From NCBI GenBank assembly GCA_004802705.1, contig SGPL01000310.1:1-40046 (forward strand): DNA of 40,046 bases, in the 5' to 3' direction. Position 1 is the first letter of the stretch. The number at the start of each line of letters is the position of its first letter. Below the pieces are notes generated by a model. That model searched no databases. It was not told the DNA's origin and saw only the letters and a list, made by a program, of their open reading frames with translations. Below, piece after piece: positions 19,961 through 31,400 of the stretch. The position numbers were made by a program, and so were the translations under genes. Source of the DNA: Bondarzewia mesenterica (lineage: Eukaryota > Basidiomycota > Agaricomycetes > Russulales > Bondarzewiaceae).

Positions 19961-22900
19961 CTAGCTGGCCGGGGCCATGCAGCGGTCGGCTGAGAGACCT
20001 TGGTCGAGTGAAGGGTTGCCCCACTGTCCATTATCGACGGAGAGATACAAGAGGGTCAGCAACGGCCTAGAGATGAGGGAATGTAGTGTGGAAACAGGAA
20101 AGCATACCCAGGTCGGGAAATCGTGCGCGTTGCCCGCGGCGCCAAAGACGGCAAAGGACTATGTAAGGGGTCAGAAATCAGTGCACCGGAACATGTGTGG
20201 TAAAAGCTCTGCCGCTGGTGCTTACGAGGATGAAGATCATGACTTGGACGAGGATATCGGGTCAGGTCGCACGGTTTTGAATTCGGGCCGTCTGTACCCT
20301 ACGTACCTTGCGTTCCTCCGTCCTGGATTTTTTTTTCAAAAGTTGAGCGATGGAAGAGTGGACGCCGGATCCAGGAACTATTACTTACAATAGCGCCAGA
20401 AACGATGTAGCTGTGAGATTAGGCGCGATAAGTGTGATGTGATAGGACATTGCTGCTGCTGAAAACTCACTTGTACTGAAAGAAAAGTCAGTCAGCGCAA
20501 TTCAAGGTGATGAAATGAGCGCCTACTTTAGTGAACCAACGCGGGTATCTCGTCCTCACCCAGCTATGCAGAAAAGGATGTCCGATCAAAGCTTGTCAGA
20601 GGTGCGACGAATAGGGCGCGTACTATTGTGAGAATATCCCAATGAGAACGGAGAAGGTGATTGAAGTATTGATCCCGACGGTCAACCACGCCGAGTACTA
20701 GAATCAGAGTCAAGGTCACCACAGTCTTCGAAAAACATTCTCTGGTATGACTTACCTGGGTGATGATGGGCATGATGATCCAGTCAAAGCCCATCTTGGG
20801 GTACATCTTGTGAAGGAACCAGGTGGGCAGAGGAAGGAAGATGCCGATCGCAAGGGCGACAGGGACCATGAAATACTCGCCGTCACGCCCGAACATCTGC
20901 GGACCAAGCGCCCCCCAGGAAATAGCACTGCATCGCCAGCCGGTCAGATATGAGGAAGGTTGGAATCGCGAAGGGGACCTACTTCGAGTTGTACGACTGT
21001 GGATTCTGCCCGGACCACAGGCGAGTGCCCGCTATCGACAAAAGCGCGGGGCGGTTGTCTGTCACAGCAGTGGATTCGCTCAACTTCAACTTTCAAAAAA
21101 TTGCCTCAGCAGCTCACTATCAATAATGTCTGTAAGAAGCGTTGAGCCTATCGTCGCCTTTCTACAGTGAATTACTCGTTACTTACTGATAAGCATAACA
21201 TAGTTGAGGATGGATCCTATGATCGCGCCGCCTACTTGGGCGCAGAAAGTAACTGTGTATTCGCGATCTTGTTATTAGCAGAAAGAGCAGTTAACACTGC
21301 ACGGGGTTGGTACGTACCACGTGGTGGGACCTTAGTGTATTGACCAAGCTTGAAGTCGGCCAGAAGGGTGATGGCCTGCCAATGCAGTCTGCAACCATAT
21401 TTTGGATTGTAATGTAAAGAGAAAACGCCGTACCTGATTCATCGTATTCTGGCCATATAGCGTACCGTGCCTATACAATGTATGTTTGATACTGCCTACA
21501 ACACAAGCAAAAGAACGGTATTCACATGTTCGCGATAGGATTTCCGGGAACCATGAACGCAACGATCATCTGCGAGAGTTGGGATGCCCGTGTCAGCCAT
21601 TGAACAACAAAGGTAATATTCGACGAGCTCGCCTGGAAAAAGCCAGTGCCGAACCAGGACAGCTGGAATCCAGTAACAGAAGCGAGATAGCTGGACGTAG
21701 TCATTGGTCAATCCCGTTCAAGCTGCGCGAAAGTGCATGGAGCGTACCCATAAATGACCAACAAAATGAAACACATGATGAGCAAGACTATTAAAGCCCA
21801 CCACGGGAGTCCGCTGTTTCCTTTATAATTCGTTGCCTGGGGGGTTTGCGCTTGACAAAGATATACAACTGCCTCTGCCAATTCTACGCACCTGAGCGGC
21901 AGCAAATGCAGCGGCCAAGATGAAGATGAACCACCAGTGAGGAACGGGCTTGTACTTTTTCATCTCGTTGTAGTGAGGGTCATCGACTTCTTTCATGTTA
22001 CGCAGTTGGGTGAACTTGAACGCGCCAGAGATCTCGGGCCAGTGCCAGAGAATGACGTGGACCAGCTGGTTGACCATTGTTAGACTGCCAAGTCTATCTG
22101 TCATAGAAGCGAGAACTCACGCAGGCACCCAGCGCCAGATTGGAGACAAGGAGGAACCAAGCCTTCAATAAACGATCAATTCTTGTACTATGGCCAATTG
22201 ACCGGTCATCATCACTGACGTTGCTTGCCGAAAAATAGGCAGGTCCTTGTTCGGCATACTTCTCAGCGTCACTGAGGGCCTTTTATGAGCGAACGGCCAA
22301 GGAAACTTGGATATTGAAGCTCACAAGGCATTATCGGTAAGAATTGCGGCCTGGTCGTATTGTGTTCCGTTGATGTAGAAGAGAGCTTGACTCATGAATG
22401 GGAAGTTCTATCACTAGGCTTGGGCATTAAGACTATCTTCATCAAGGTCATCTCGTACCCTGGCCTTCCAAACGTTACCTATGTTTGGACTTAAGCATCG
22501 TGTCATCAAGCCGTTATCGTATGTGATGACGCACAATAATAGAAAGCGGCCATAAAAACATCTTCGTAAAATGTATGAGCGGAGACGCAGCATGAAGACG
22601 GGTCTCTCTTACATGTCAAGGCCAGGCCAATATCTTGGTTGAACTGCGTCTTTAAGGGAATCCACAGACACTGGTTGATGGTATGAACGTGAGCATTGTA
22701 AACTTCAAAGACCATTCATTCTCACGTCGCCACCGATGTAGTTCCAGTCGAAGCACGCCGCAAGCAACCCAGTACCTGTAGACTGCTTTCAGAAGGATTT
22801 CTTGACTGCAAGGTTTGCCACATACTCACCCTCGTTATTGGAAGCCCCGCCGAAGATGTTCCTCATCCATGCATGTCTACCGTTGTCGATGAGACAGAAG

Positions 22901-24250
22901 ATGGAGAAGCCGCTGCGCTCGAAGCTCAGATTACATGTCTGTGGAAAACTGGATGTACTGACGTCAAAACGGGAAACATGTATTGCGGAATAATTTCCCA
23001 AATTCCAACCACGCTTAGAAAATGGGATAATCAGTTACGAAAACTGTTTCTAAGTCTTTAAAATTACACGTACAGGAAGACGAGCCAGAATAGCTTCACG
23101 CGTTTGCTGACAAGTGTCTGATCGTAGTGCAGAGCTTGAAAGACCTGAGAGAAATCCGATAGCATCGGTCAGTACGGTACATCAAGTGCCGCGATAGGAA
23201 TATTCACATTGGCGGAGGTAATAATTGTTGGCCACCAGGTCTATATTTGTGTTCAGTGAAGCTTAAGCTGGTGAATCTATTGTTAGCGCCTGAACACACC
23301 AGTGTGGGATAGACCAGGTACTCTCTCAGAATCCTGTGTCATCTTCTCATCAGAGAGAATTGCGTATTAAAAATTCAAGCTCCATCCGCACCCAGAAAAG
23401 CCGTATCCAATGAGTTGAGAGGCCAGAAGCATGAAGATCGCAAGGCCTGGATTGAGCTTATTGTTGTAGTACAAATCGTCGACCGCAATGATCTCGGACG
23501 CCGTAGCGGATACGGACGCCGTCGAACACCTGTAATCGCGAACTCAAAAGTTCCTGTCCACGCTGAAGAATGAACCAACACTTACATGATGAGGATCGCG
23601 GTGTGCTGAACGTGCAAACGAATGAGCTTCCTCTACATATTGTGTTTCAACTCAAAAACATACCTCTTTAACTATAGGCAAATTAGCACATAAAATACAA
23701 ACGATAGATCAGAGCAACTTACTATTGAACGGTCCAGGATTGAGATAACGGAAAATGCCCTTCCTTGGAATGCCCCAAGCCATGGCATTTCCAAGAAAGT
23801 ATGATATCAGGAGGAGGAACAAACGAGCGACCGAAACTGTCTGGGGCTTAAAGCTGCATACTTTGAGCGGATCGCTCGCTGTAGCGAGAAAAACACAAGA
23901 CTCACTAATAAATTTGAGCTAACACGCTCCCAAAAGCACTTAAACCAAGCCCGAGAAAGACGAATCGGAAGGTGAAAGCATGTTGCTCTGGATCGTCCTG
24001 GGTCGAAAGAACCTACATTGTTTGTTAGTCAAACACATTCTTGGTATGGTTGAGGGTAGCGGCATATAATACGCACCTTAAAAGCAACGTCGTGAGCGTA
24101 ATCTTGGACAAGATACTCCTCTCGTTCGTAGTTAGATATGCTCTCGCTGCCTCCGCCCACGTCCTTAGAATTAACCGTGTTGACCTCGTCCACCTTCTCC
24201 TTCCCGGCCAGAGAGTCCTGGATCTTCGTCAATTCCTCGGTCGTCGACAT
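19961..24250 (-). CDS. Small oligopeptide transporter, OPT family
   Basis: OPT proteins are plasma-membrane proton symporters that import tetra- and pentapeptides or glutathione. The ATG at 24250 starts a hydrophilic N-terminus (MSTTEELTKIQDSLAGKEKV). The family motifs follow in order: DDPEQHAFTFRFVFLGLGLS, GIFRYLNPGPFN then IKE then HTAILIM (the NPGPFN-KEH signature), ASEIIAVDDLYYNN, FMLLASQLIGYGFSG, YLVYPTL, LFWLVFLYIF, the mid-protein loop with CLWIPLKTQFNQDIGLALT, NALSDAEKYAEQGPAYFSA, VDDPHYNEMKKYKPVPHWWF, ATNYKGNSGLPWWALIVLLI, LPTWFLHKMYPKMGFDWIIM, YNYIVSGAI, DGGTQVMIFIL, SFAVFGAAGNAHDFPTW and WGNPSLDQG before TAG at 19961-19963. Some 15 or more short introns interrupt it, including one on each side of an 8-nt exon. 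No disabling lesion was seen. The exact peptide range is unknown. Confidence 0.9.
23664..23671 (-). other. 8-nt micro-exon of the OPT transporter
   Basis: TTAAAGAG is flanked by a CCTATAG acceptor and a GTATGT donor. Joined to AATA upstream and CACACC downstream it restores the OPT signature NPGPFN-I-K-E-H. Without it the signature loses Lys-Glu and the frame changes. The splice reading is by eye only. Confidence 0.75.
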
Positions 24251-25277
24251 CAGTTCTCAAGATGTGATGGTCGTCTTGGAACAGTCAGGAAGATGAGTTA
24301 GCGGGACCCATTCGAAGATAAGGCGTCGCTTCTGCATCCCTATTATATCGATCTCGTTACACGCCCAGGGCAATCCTGAAGAGAAGTCGTGAGAGATCTC
24401 ACGCTTGCAATGAACGATATGATAACTGCAAAAATAGATTGTCTATCTGGTCAATGACGACAAGAGCACGCGTGTGAAGAAGGACGGACTTACGGTTATC
24501 CGTGTAGATTTCCCAGCAGTAGATGCATGACGCTATGAAAGGTTCCAACAGAGCGACATAGCTCCGGACGCGCAAAATCGGTGGACATATGAGCATTCTG
24601 CCAGTGGGATTCGAATGATTGAAAAGATATTGAGAGGTCGTATTAGCCAAGTTCGATATGAAAGTAGGCTATCATAGATAGCCTGCAGACATCAGTGGTC
24701 ATCCGAGAGGGGGGTATGTTTCCCAAGGAAAACTCGCAGTTCTAATGATACTGTTCATACTCAGTATGTCATAGTTTCAGATTACTAGCATATAAGCCGC
24801 CACAAGCCTGAAAACAAGAGATAAGTTCAAACGGAGTCAAGGACGATGGCTGCTTGCCTGCTGTACATGAGCAATAATGAGCATAGTATTCAAGTCGAAG
24901 ATAAATGTCCAGACATGGGACAAGCAAGCAACTTGCGACGCATGAGTAAGTACTCATTCGGTTCGGTTACCACGATCATCGATCCCTCGTCTTATCCCTA
25001 ACGTCGACTTCAGCTCGACGCTCAGTTGTTCCGTCCGCTACTCCATACTGCTCCACCGACATGAGCACGCTATCAGCACAGTTCGTATACGAATGTGAAG
25101 CAAGCATGATTGAGAGAACGATAGAGATACACAATGGATCAATCAATCTCACCGCCAACTGTGCTCTGATGCATATTCTTGAGACAAGCTGCCTGCCTGT
25201 CTTTGCGCATTTCGCAACCCTAGCATATGCGTATTCGTATCAAGGTTGCTGTCTTCAAAGAAGGGAAAAAGAAATTC
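24251..25277. other. Transporter promoter and gene-free stretch
   Basis: This is the upstream region of the OPT gene. Minus frames at 24399-24650, 24769-24957 and 24976-25158 are open but short and unrecognised. No TATA box, repeat or RNA gene is evident. Confidence 0.45.
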
Positions 25278-26190
25278 TCACTCTTCTCCATCATCCTCTC
25301 GTATTTTCTTCGCGTAAATTTCAATCATGGACAAAGCGAGATTCAACGCGCGCTCAGGCGTGTATTGTGGTGGTGCCACCCTCGCTAACAAGTGCGCATC
25401 GGAGAGGATCCGGGCCGGTAGCACTCGACCAACGAAGAGAAATGTCGCTAGACCATCCATCCAGTCCAAATTTCATTGGCGAGCGCCATCAATATGAAAA
25501 TTACTGGGGACGTACCAGGTTTCGGGATCCCCAGCCTTCAAGCACAGGCCATAGGCCCCGCTACACCCAAATCTTGTATTGTCTGGCCGTAGAGCACTTT
25601 GGACAATCGCGTGGTCTCAAGTCCGCAGACCTCTTTGGTTGCATCCTCAAAGTCGATGACCATGGACTTGCGCCATATTCCTTTCTGCTACACGACTGTG
25701 AACTACACCACGCAGATGGATTAATGAGAGAGAGATCCTTCGCATGTCTGATAAACACTGGTAGTAGATGAACATGACAACTTACTTGAAAGCAGACTGA
25801 ATCTAGATTGCGTTGGAATAGGCTCGAGAACGAGACACCCAGTCATGCATGCCTTTGGCATCCAGAATCTCACCAACAAAATATTCATTATCTTGGCATA
25901 CATCTTGACTTCGTTTGCTAGACCCTCCATGGCCCGAGATCCGTCGGCGACGTCAACAGGAGGTGTCATCAGGTGCCATCGCAGCATTGTCCGAGCCTTT
26001 GCCAGTGAATGGATTTTCCCGTCATATCTCCGATTTCCTCCACGGTGCAGTTTCTTGCGATGCCCAAAAGTAGAGTAGGTGCTTTGTCGGGATCGCTGTT
26101 ACGGAAGACGATGGGAGCAGGATCGCGAACGCCGTCACAAAAGAAATATCGAGGCAGATGGGAGGTGATCATGGACAGTGCATACTCAGT
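25278..26190 (-). pseudogene. Decayed protein-kinase-like gene
   Basis: Kinase-like pieces appear in the right order but in different frames. A segment MITSHLPRYFFCDGVRDPAP (26172 down) comes first, then SRAMEGLANEVKMYAK around 25900-25940, followed by HLRGVVHSRVAERNMA (about 25680-25715), which resembles the catalytic-loop region HGDVxxxN. SMVIDFEDATKEV (about 25625-25660) resembles the DFG-like region of fungal kinase-like families. The two last pieces are one base out of frame and the first of them runs into a stop. The Asp expected after VVH in the catalytic loop is not in place (VVHSRV). A short tail ends KKIREDDGEE at 25278. An intron-rich live gene is possible, but the loss of frame within a conserved motif argues for decay. 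Family assignment is tentative. Confidence 0.4.
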
Positions 26191-26264
26191 AAGATGAAGT
26201 CCCCTGCAACTTTACGCAAACTTTACGTAGATTCGCGTTGACTGATGCGAACGGTTGCAACTTG

Positions 26265-26331
26265 CCACCACTGGTGGTCGCAGCTGCAAACTGCGAGTCT
26301 AGCTGCGAGATCCAGCTGCGACCAACTGCGA
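26265..26331. repeat. CTGCGA repeat patch with a small inverted repeat
   Basis: CTGCGA occurs at 26291, 26303, 26316 and 26326, and its complement TCGCAG at 26278-26283. Just upstream, CCACCA and TGGTGG form 6-nt arms (26265-26270 and 26272-26277) around one base. The block lies about 320 bp upstream of the DUF6699-like gene and may be a mobile-element remnant or a cluster of protein sites. Confidence 0.6.
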
Positions 26332-26647
26332 CAACTTTGGGGGCGGCCTACGCCGATGTATACGTAGTACGTGCGAATGTATTCGTAAATGGGATCACTT
26401 GGAAGACTGCATTGAACACAAATAGCTTCCCTAAGCGCTCGAGGACCGAGGTGTTCTAAACGTTCCGTATCGCGTATGTGCTTCAGCTGTGCCCCTCTCT
26501 GTCAATGATATAAAGCGCAGTGCACGCTAGCATACGACTCGAGGCCTTCCGTACCATCATATAATCTATTATCCCAATATCCGTTCATCTCGCACCCTCC
26601 GTGATCCCAAAGTCCCTCTAAATCATTTCAAGCTTCATTTCCCGATC

Positions 26648-27899
26648 ATGGCTTTGTATGCAGACATGCCTCCTTTGGTCAACGCACAACCAAGCAATCC
26701 GGCCTCAATTCAGTGGCCAAGCTCACCACCACCATTAGGACCCGCCATTCCTTCAGTTGGTACGCCCTTCCCCGCAATACACCACCAGTTTCCGGGCGTT
26801 GCGGCTAGTGGAAGTGGGGGCCAAAGCTTTCAATGGCCTTCTTCACCTCCAGCGGTAGGAGATCCTTGGGGAGTACCGGGGCAAGCTTTTCAAAACAGCC
26901 CATACTCCAGCCCACAACCACCACAGCCCGGCATCGCAGCTCCCGCGCCTCATTTTTGGAACGATCCAAACGGAAATGTCATTCCTTGCGGCGCGCCCGC
27001 AAATTGGGTGCCGCCTGCCAGCATCTCTCCACTACGGTCTTCCCGACGACGTTCTCAACAGCCATACTCGCAATCATATCCACAACCATATGACCCGGGC
27101 ACGTACGAGCCGCGCACGGGGGAGAGTGCGACACTCGATCTTCCACATCCAACTCCGTCGACGCCCCATTCCTCCGCCTCCCCTGCTTCTCAGCTGCAAG
27201 CCCTCTCGCGAGCGTCGATGCGGCACGATCGTCCTGGAAATTGGAGGCCGGATTTTAGGATGCCGCGTTCGGGTTTCGACGCCATCTTTCCCATATTGAT
27301 GAGGCGCCAAAAGTCGCTGTCGCAAAGTACGTCGCCCAGCTTTCTGGAACGATACTAACCTCACTGTTACCCCGCTCATCTCACTCGTATGCATCGCAGA
27401 GATCGCTGAGTACGGCCCGCACACGCTCAACTCGTTCATTCGCTTTGGGCACTTTCGCGACCCTCCCATCGTGTGGGACCTTCGTGAGAACACCTCGCGC
27501 ATCCAGTTTCGCGAGCTCCGGCGGCCCGTCACGGGTTACGACCTCAACCAGTTCGCCACTGAGCCGCCGTTGCAGTTCATGCGACTCTATCACACGCGCC
27601 TTCCTTGGTACATTGACGTCTTCCCGCGCGACCCCGTTGGCATTACCCTCCAGGACCTCTTCACGTCCATGTACGGCATCCTGCTTTCTCGTATCAAGCA
27701 TTCGGACCTTTACAACAGCGATGTCACTGCGGATGCGGAGTCCAAGATGCTGCGCGCCTATGCGGAGCGCTGCAATGGCGATGAGTATGTGCGCAATCAG
27801 GGCATCATGAAGGTTGACTTCTTGATGCGGGATTTCATCTTCTTGGGCCTCAGCAAGGGCAAGAACGGAATGTGGGAGATGAAGACGAGAAAGCTGTAA
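26648..27899 (+). CDS. DUF6699-like basidiomycete protein with Pro-rich N-terminus
   Basis: Two exons are joined over a 73-nt intron (27327-27399, GTACGT...CATCGCAG), reading LSQKIAEYGPHTLNSFIRFG. The first ~225 residues are low-complexity, rich in Pro, Ser, Gln and Gly, with WPSSPP repeats. The C-terminal ~170 residues form the conserved domain: DPPIVWDLRENTSRIQFREL, RRPVTGYDLNQFATEPPLQF, MRLYHTRLPWYIDVFP, VGITLQDLFTSMYGILLSRI, VDFLMRDFIFLGLSKGKNGM and WEMKTRKL. This domain is common in agaricomycetes, often in many copies per genome, and has no known activity. The start ATG at 26648 is the first in frame after a pyrimidine-rich leader. The domain name rests on motif memory; function is unknown. 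Confidence 0.8.
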
Positions 27900-28422
27900 G
27901 TATGTAAGTATAGGCGATCTGTACACCCCTTCTCTTTTTATCCTGTTCGTTTTATGCTGTGATCATTGGAAAGGTACTTTACGCTAGATCTTTAACCCCC
28001 CACGCAATCATCTATCTCTATTTCAACAATGCTTCATGTTGTATTCGTATCGCACAGTGGCCTCTTTTTCTTTTTCTTCCTTTTCTGTTTATGGTAACGA
28101 TACCGTTCTGCATCTGTGATACTGATACCTGACTATGCAATCTCTTGGCTCGTCATTCTCTCACCATGGCCAGTGCACAAGGGCGTTGAAATTTTACAGA
28201 ATCTTTGCGTATCAGCACACCGTCCTACAAGTCAATTCTCGGCACCAAGACACGGTTATGCAGGATCCTTTCATCATGAACCACCGGTGCATACATCCTC
28301 GTAAATCATTGATCACTCGCACACTTAATAGGTACGATTGAATGACCTAGACGAGTGCAAAGCCTCATGAATGAAAAAGAAAATCTCCAATTGAGAAAGC
28401 TGGAAGCGATTGCTTACGCGCA
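27900..28422. other. Convergent 3' region
   Basis: The 3' flanks of the DUF6699-like gene (+) and the NLR-like gene (-) meet here. The stretch 27920-28100 is T-rich, as expected for fungal 3' ends. Short plus frames at 28116-28341 are unconvincing. Confidence 0.5.
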
Positions 28423-31400
28423 TCATGCTCTACAATGCTCCCAAGCCTGCCCATGAACGAAATGCCGGAAATCAATAATCGTCTTGGGCGTACCGAGCAT
28501 TCGTGTCGTCCGAGGATACCATAAGCCATTTCGATATGCAGGTGGGACCCCGAACAGCTTCTCTTTCCGCGGCACGACGATCCACCCATTCTCCATGGTC
28601 GACGACTCCCCGAAGGTCCCACTGTTGTCCACAGCACAGAACTCGACGTCGCCCACACATCGCATTACGTTCTCTGGCCACGCCAGGTGCTCGAACGTCT
28701 CCACGTCCCATATCGTAATTTTGCTCAGGACTGAGGCGGATGCCAACCGCGCGCCGTCCGTGGAGAGCGCGATGGTCAGGATGGCCGCATGCTCGTGTCC
28801 GCGGAGCGGCATCGCCAGTGCCGCGCCGGTCTCAAAGTCCCAAACCCTGATGGAGTAGTCGTCCGAGCAAAAAAATATCCGCTTGTCGTCCGCAGAACAG
28901 AGACGTGATGTCTCTCCACTGTGTCCCATGAGGGGTGAGCACACCTCCTCCCCTGTTTCGGCATTCCATATACGGATAGTGGTGTCATCCGAACCAGAAA
29001 CAACTCGCTTCCCATCTATGGAAAACACAATGGATAGAACGGAGCCATCGTGGCCTTTGAAAGGGCCAATGCAAGCACCTGTCTCCAAGATCCAAACCCG
29101 TATCGACTGGTCCGCAGAGCCAGAAACGACCATTGCACCGTCGCGCGAGATCACGACAGAATGCACACAGCCAGTTTGCCCTTTAAAGGTCTGCAGAAGC
29201 GCATGCGTATTCGCGTCCCAAATTTTCACCGTCCGGTCGTCAGAACCGGATGCAATGAATTTGTCGTCCGGCGACCACGCGACTGAGTTGACGCCTTCCG
29301 TATGACCCAGGAGAGGGGCACAAACGCTCTCGCCTGTGCGTGCATTCCAAATGCGAACAGAAGCGTCGTCCGAACCAGAGGCAAGACAATCACCATTCGG
29401 CGAGAGTGAGATTGAGACAACGCTCTCTGTGTGCCCATCGATCGCGGGGAAGACGTCCTTTCCTGTCTCAGCATCTTGAATGAGGATGGTGTTGTCATCG
29501 CAGGCAGATGCAATATACCTTCCGTCTGGTGAAAACGCTACTGAGCTGACCCAATCGCCGTGCGGGTGGAAATCATGACGATGAGTCGCTCTCGACAATG
29601 TTAAATCCCACACACGAATGGTGCTATCAGTCGAAACAGAGTAGAGTCTGGAATCATCTGGAGAAACTACGGATGCCCGTGAACCAATCCATCCGCCTTG
29701 TCCCCGTAGTGGTCCACACACAATGTCTCCTGTCGATGCATCGCGAATATGAAAGACGTTATCAGGGGTGACAGAAGACACGACACGCTTTCCGTCGGAT
29801 GAGAAGGTAATCAAACCAGAGCTTCCTATTTCTCCCCTTGATATGCCTGGAGGTGCTATGTAGTGCGTTGCAGCAGTTGCATAGGCTGAATCCCGAATAG
29901 AGATGATGTCTCCCGGAGTATATATGGCAAGAGAGTCACCAGCGTGGGAGTACGACAGTTGAGTATTCTGGAACGGTACGTCGTCCAGGACATCCCGCAA
30001 TGCGTAACCAGCCGTGACGTCCCACAGCCGGACATTCTCCCTAGAAGCAGAAGCGATGCGTGTCCCATCCGGAGAGAAAGCTACAGCTGTGATGAGGCTG
30101 GTGTGCCCCCAAAGAGGGCCACAAATAGGTCTCCCAGTTTTTGCATTCCAGACTCGTACGGTCTGATCGTCCGATCCGGATGCAAAAACCCCGTTATCGA
30201 ATGAAAAGTCGAAGTCATTAATTCGATCCGTGTGGCCTTTCAGAGCGACAAGCAAGGTGTCCCCAGATTGAATGTCTGACAAGTAGATCATCGTATGATC
30301 CACCGCAGTCAGTAGGCAGCCACCATCTCTAGAGAAGACGGCGGTGTGTATTTGATGGATCGTTTTACCTAACGCCTGTTTTGCATAGTCTCCGGTCTCT
30401 AGATCCCGAGTCCATATTACAACAGCATCCGAGTCAAGGGAAAGTAGCGTCTTGCCATCTCCAGAGATATGGACACATATGAAGGATGGTCGTACATCCT
30501 CCGTGGACGTCAATGTATCCCAGTCCCAGATTCTGATAGAATCGTCATCACCAGCGGAGACTGCCTGCGTCCCATCGGAGGACCACCCGGCGGATGTGAC
30601 AGCACCCTCGTGAGCTAAAATAGGACGGCGGATCATTTTGCATGACTTCGTGTCCCACACCCGAATGGTACCATCGTCTGAGCCCGACAATACCGTTGAG
30701 TCAACAAGAGCAACTGAACTAACGCGCCGCACGTGTCCCTCGAGAGGTTTGCCAACTGGCGTGCCGGTATCTGTGTTCCAAATCCGAAGAGACATGTCGC
30801 TTGATCCTGAGACAACCATCCGAGCATCAGGAGAGACAGAAAGGGTGAAAATGGGTGCGCGATGACCTGCCCACAGCTCGGAGATTGCACGCCCCGTTTT
30901 CGCATCCCATAATCGGACCGTCCCAGAGGTTGATCCAGAAACGATACGCTCCCCATCTGGTAAGAATGCCGCGCATTCCATGTATTCGCGTGCTTTCAAA
31001 GGGTCAAATAAAGTTCGAGTATTCTCGATATCCCAAACGCGTAGAGGGGAAACGGACACAACCCTGGTGCCATCTGGCGACAAGGACGCCGAAGACATAT
31101 AGCCCAGGTACCCATTGAAAGGTCCATACAGGAGCACCCCTCGATTCGCATCCCAGACCCAAAAAGTGCTGTCATTTGAATGAGATACAATCCTCTGCCC
31201 GTTCGCTGAGAAGGACAATGAGTGAACAGACGCAGAATTCCCTTTCATGCTCGCAATGCAAGCACCAGTGGCAGAGTTCCAAATCTGAACGTCCTGCGTG
31301 CCACCGGAGGCAATGCGTGTGCCGTCGGGTGAAAATGCAAGGCAAAATATTGCATGCCCTGTCCAGATGATAGAATGCGCAGCTGGTTGACTTCCTGATC

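Noticed and set aside
25061..25771. 236-codon plus-strand ORF
   Set aside because: It is antisense to the kinase-like remnant, whose motifs on the minus strand explain the open frame.
28484..30865. Plus-strand ORFs rich in SSEPET and similar repeats
   Set aside because: They are the repeated antisense shadow of the WD40 array.
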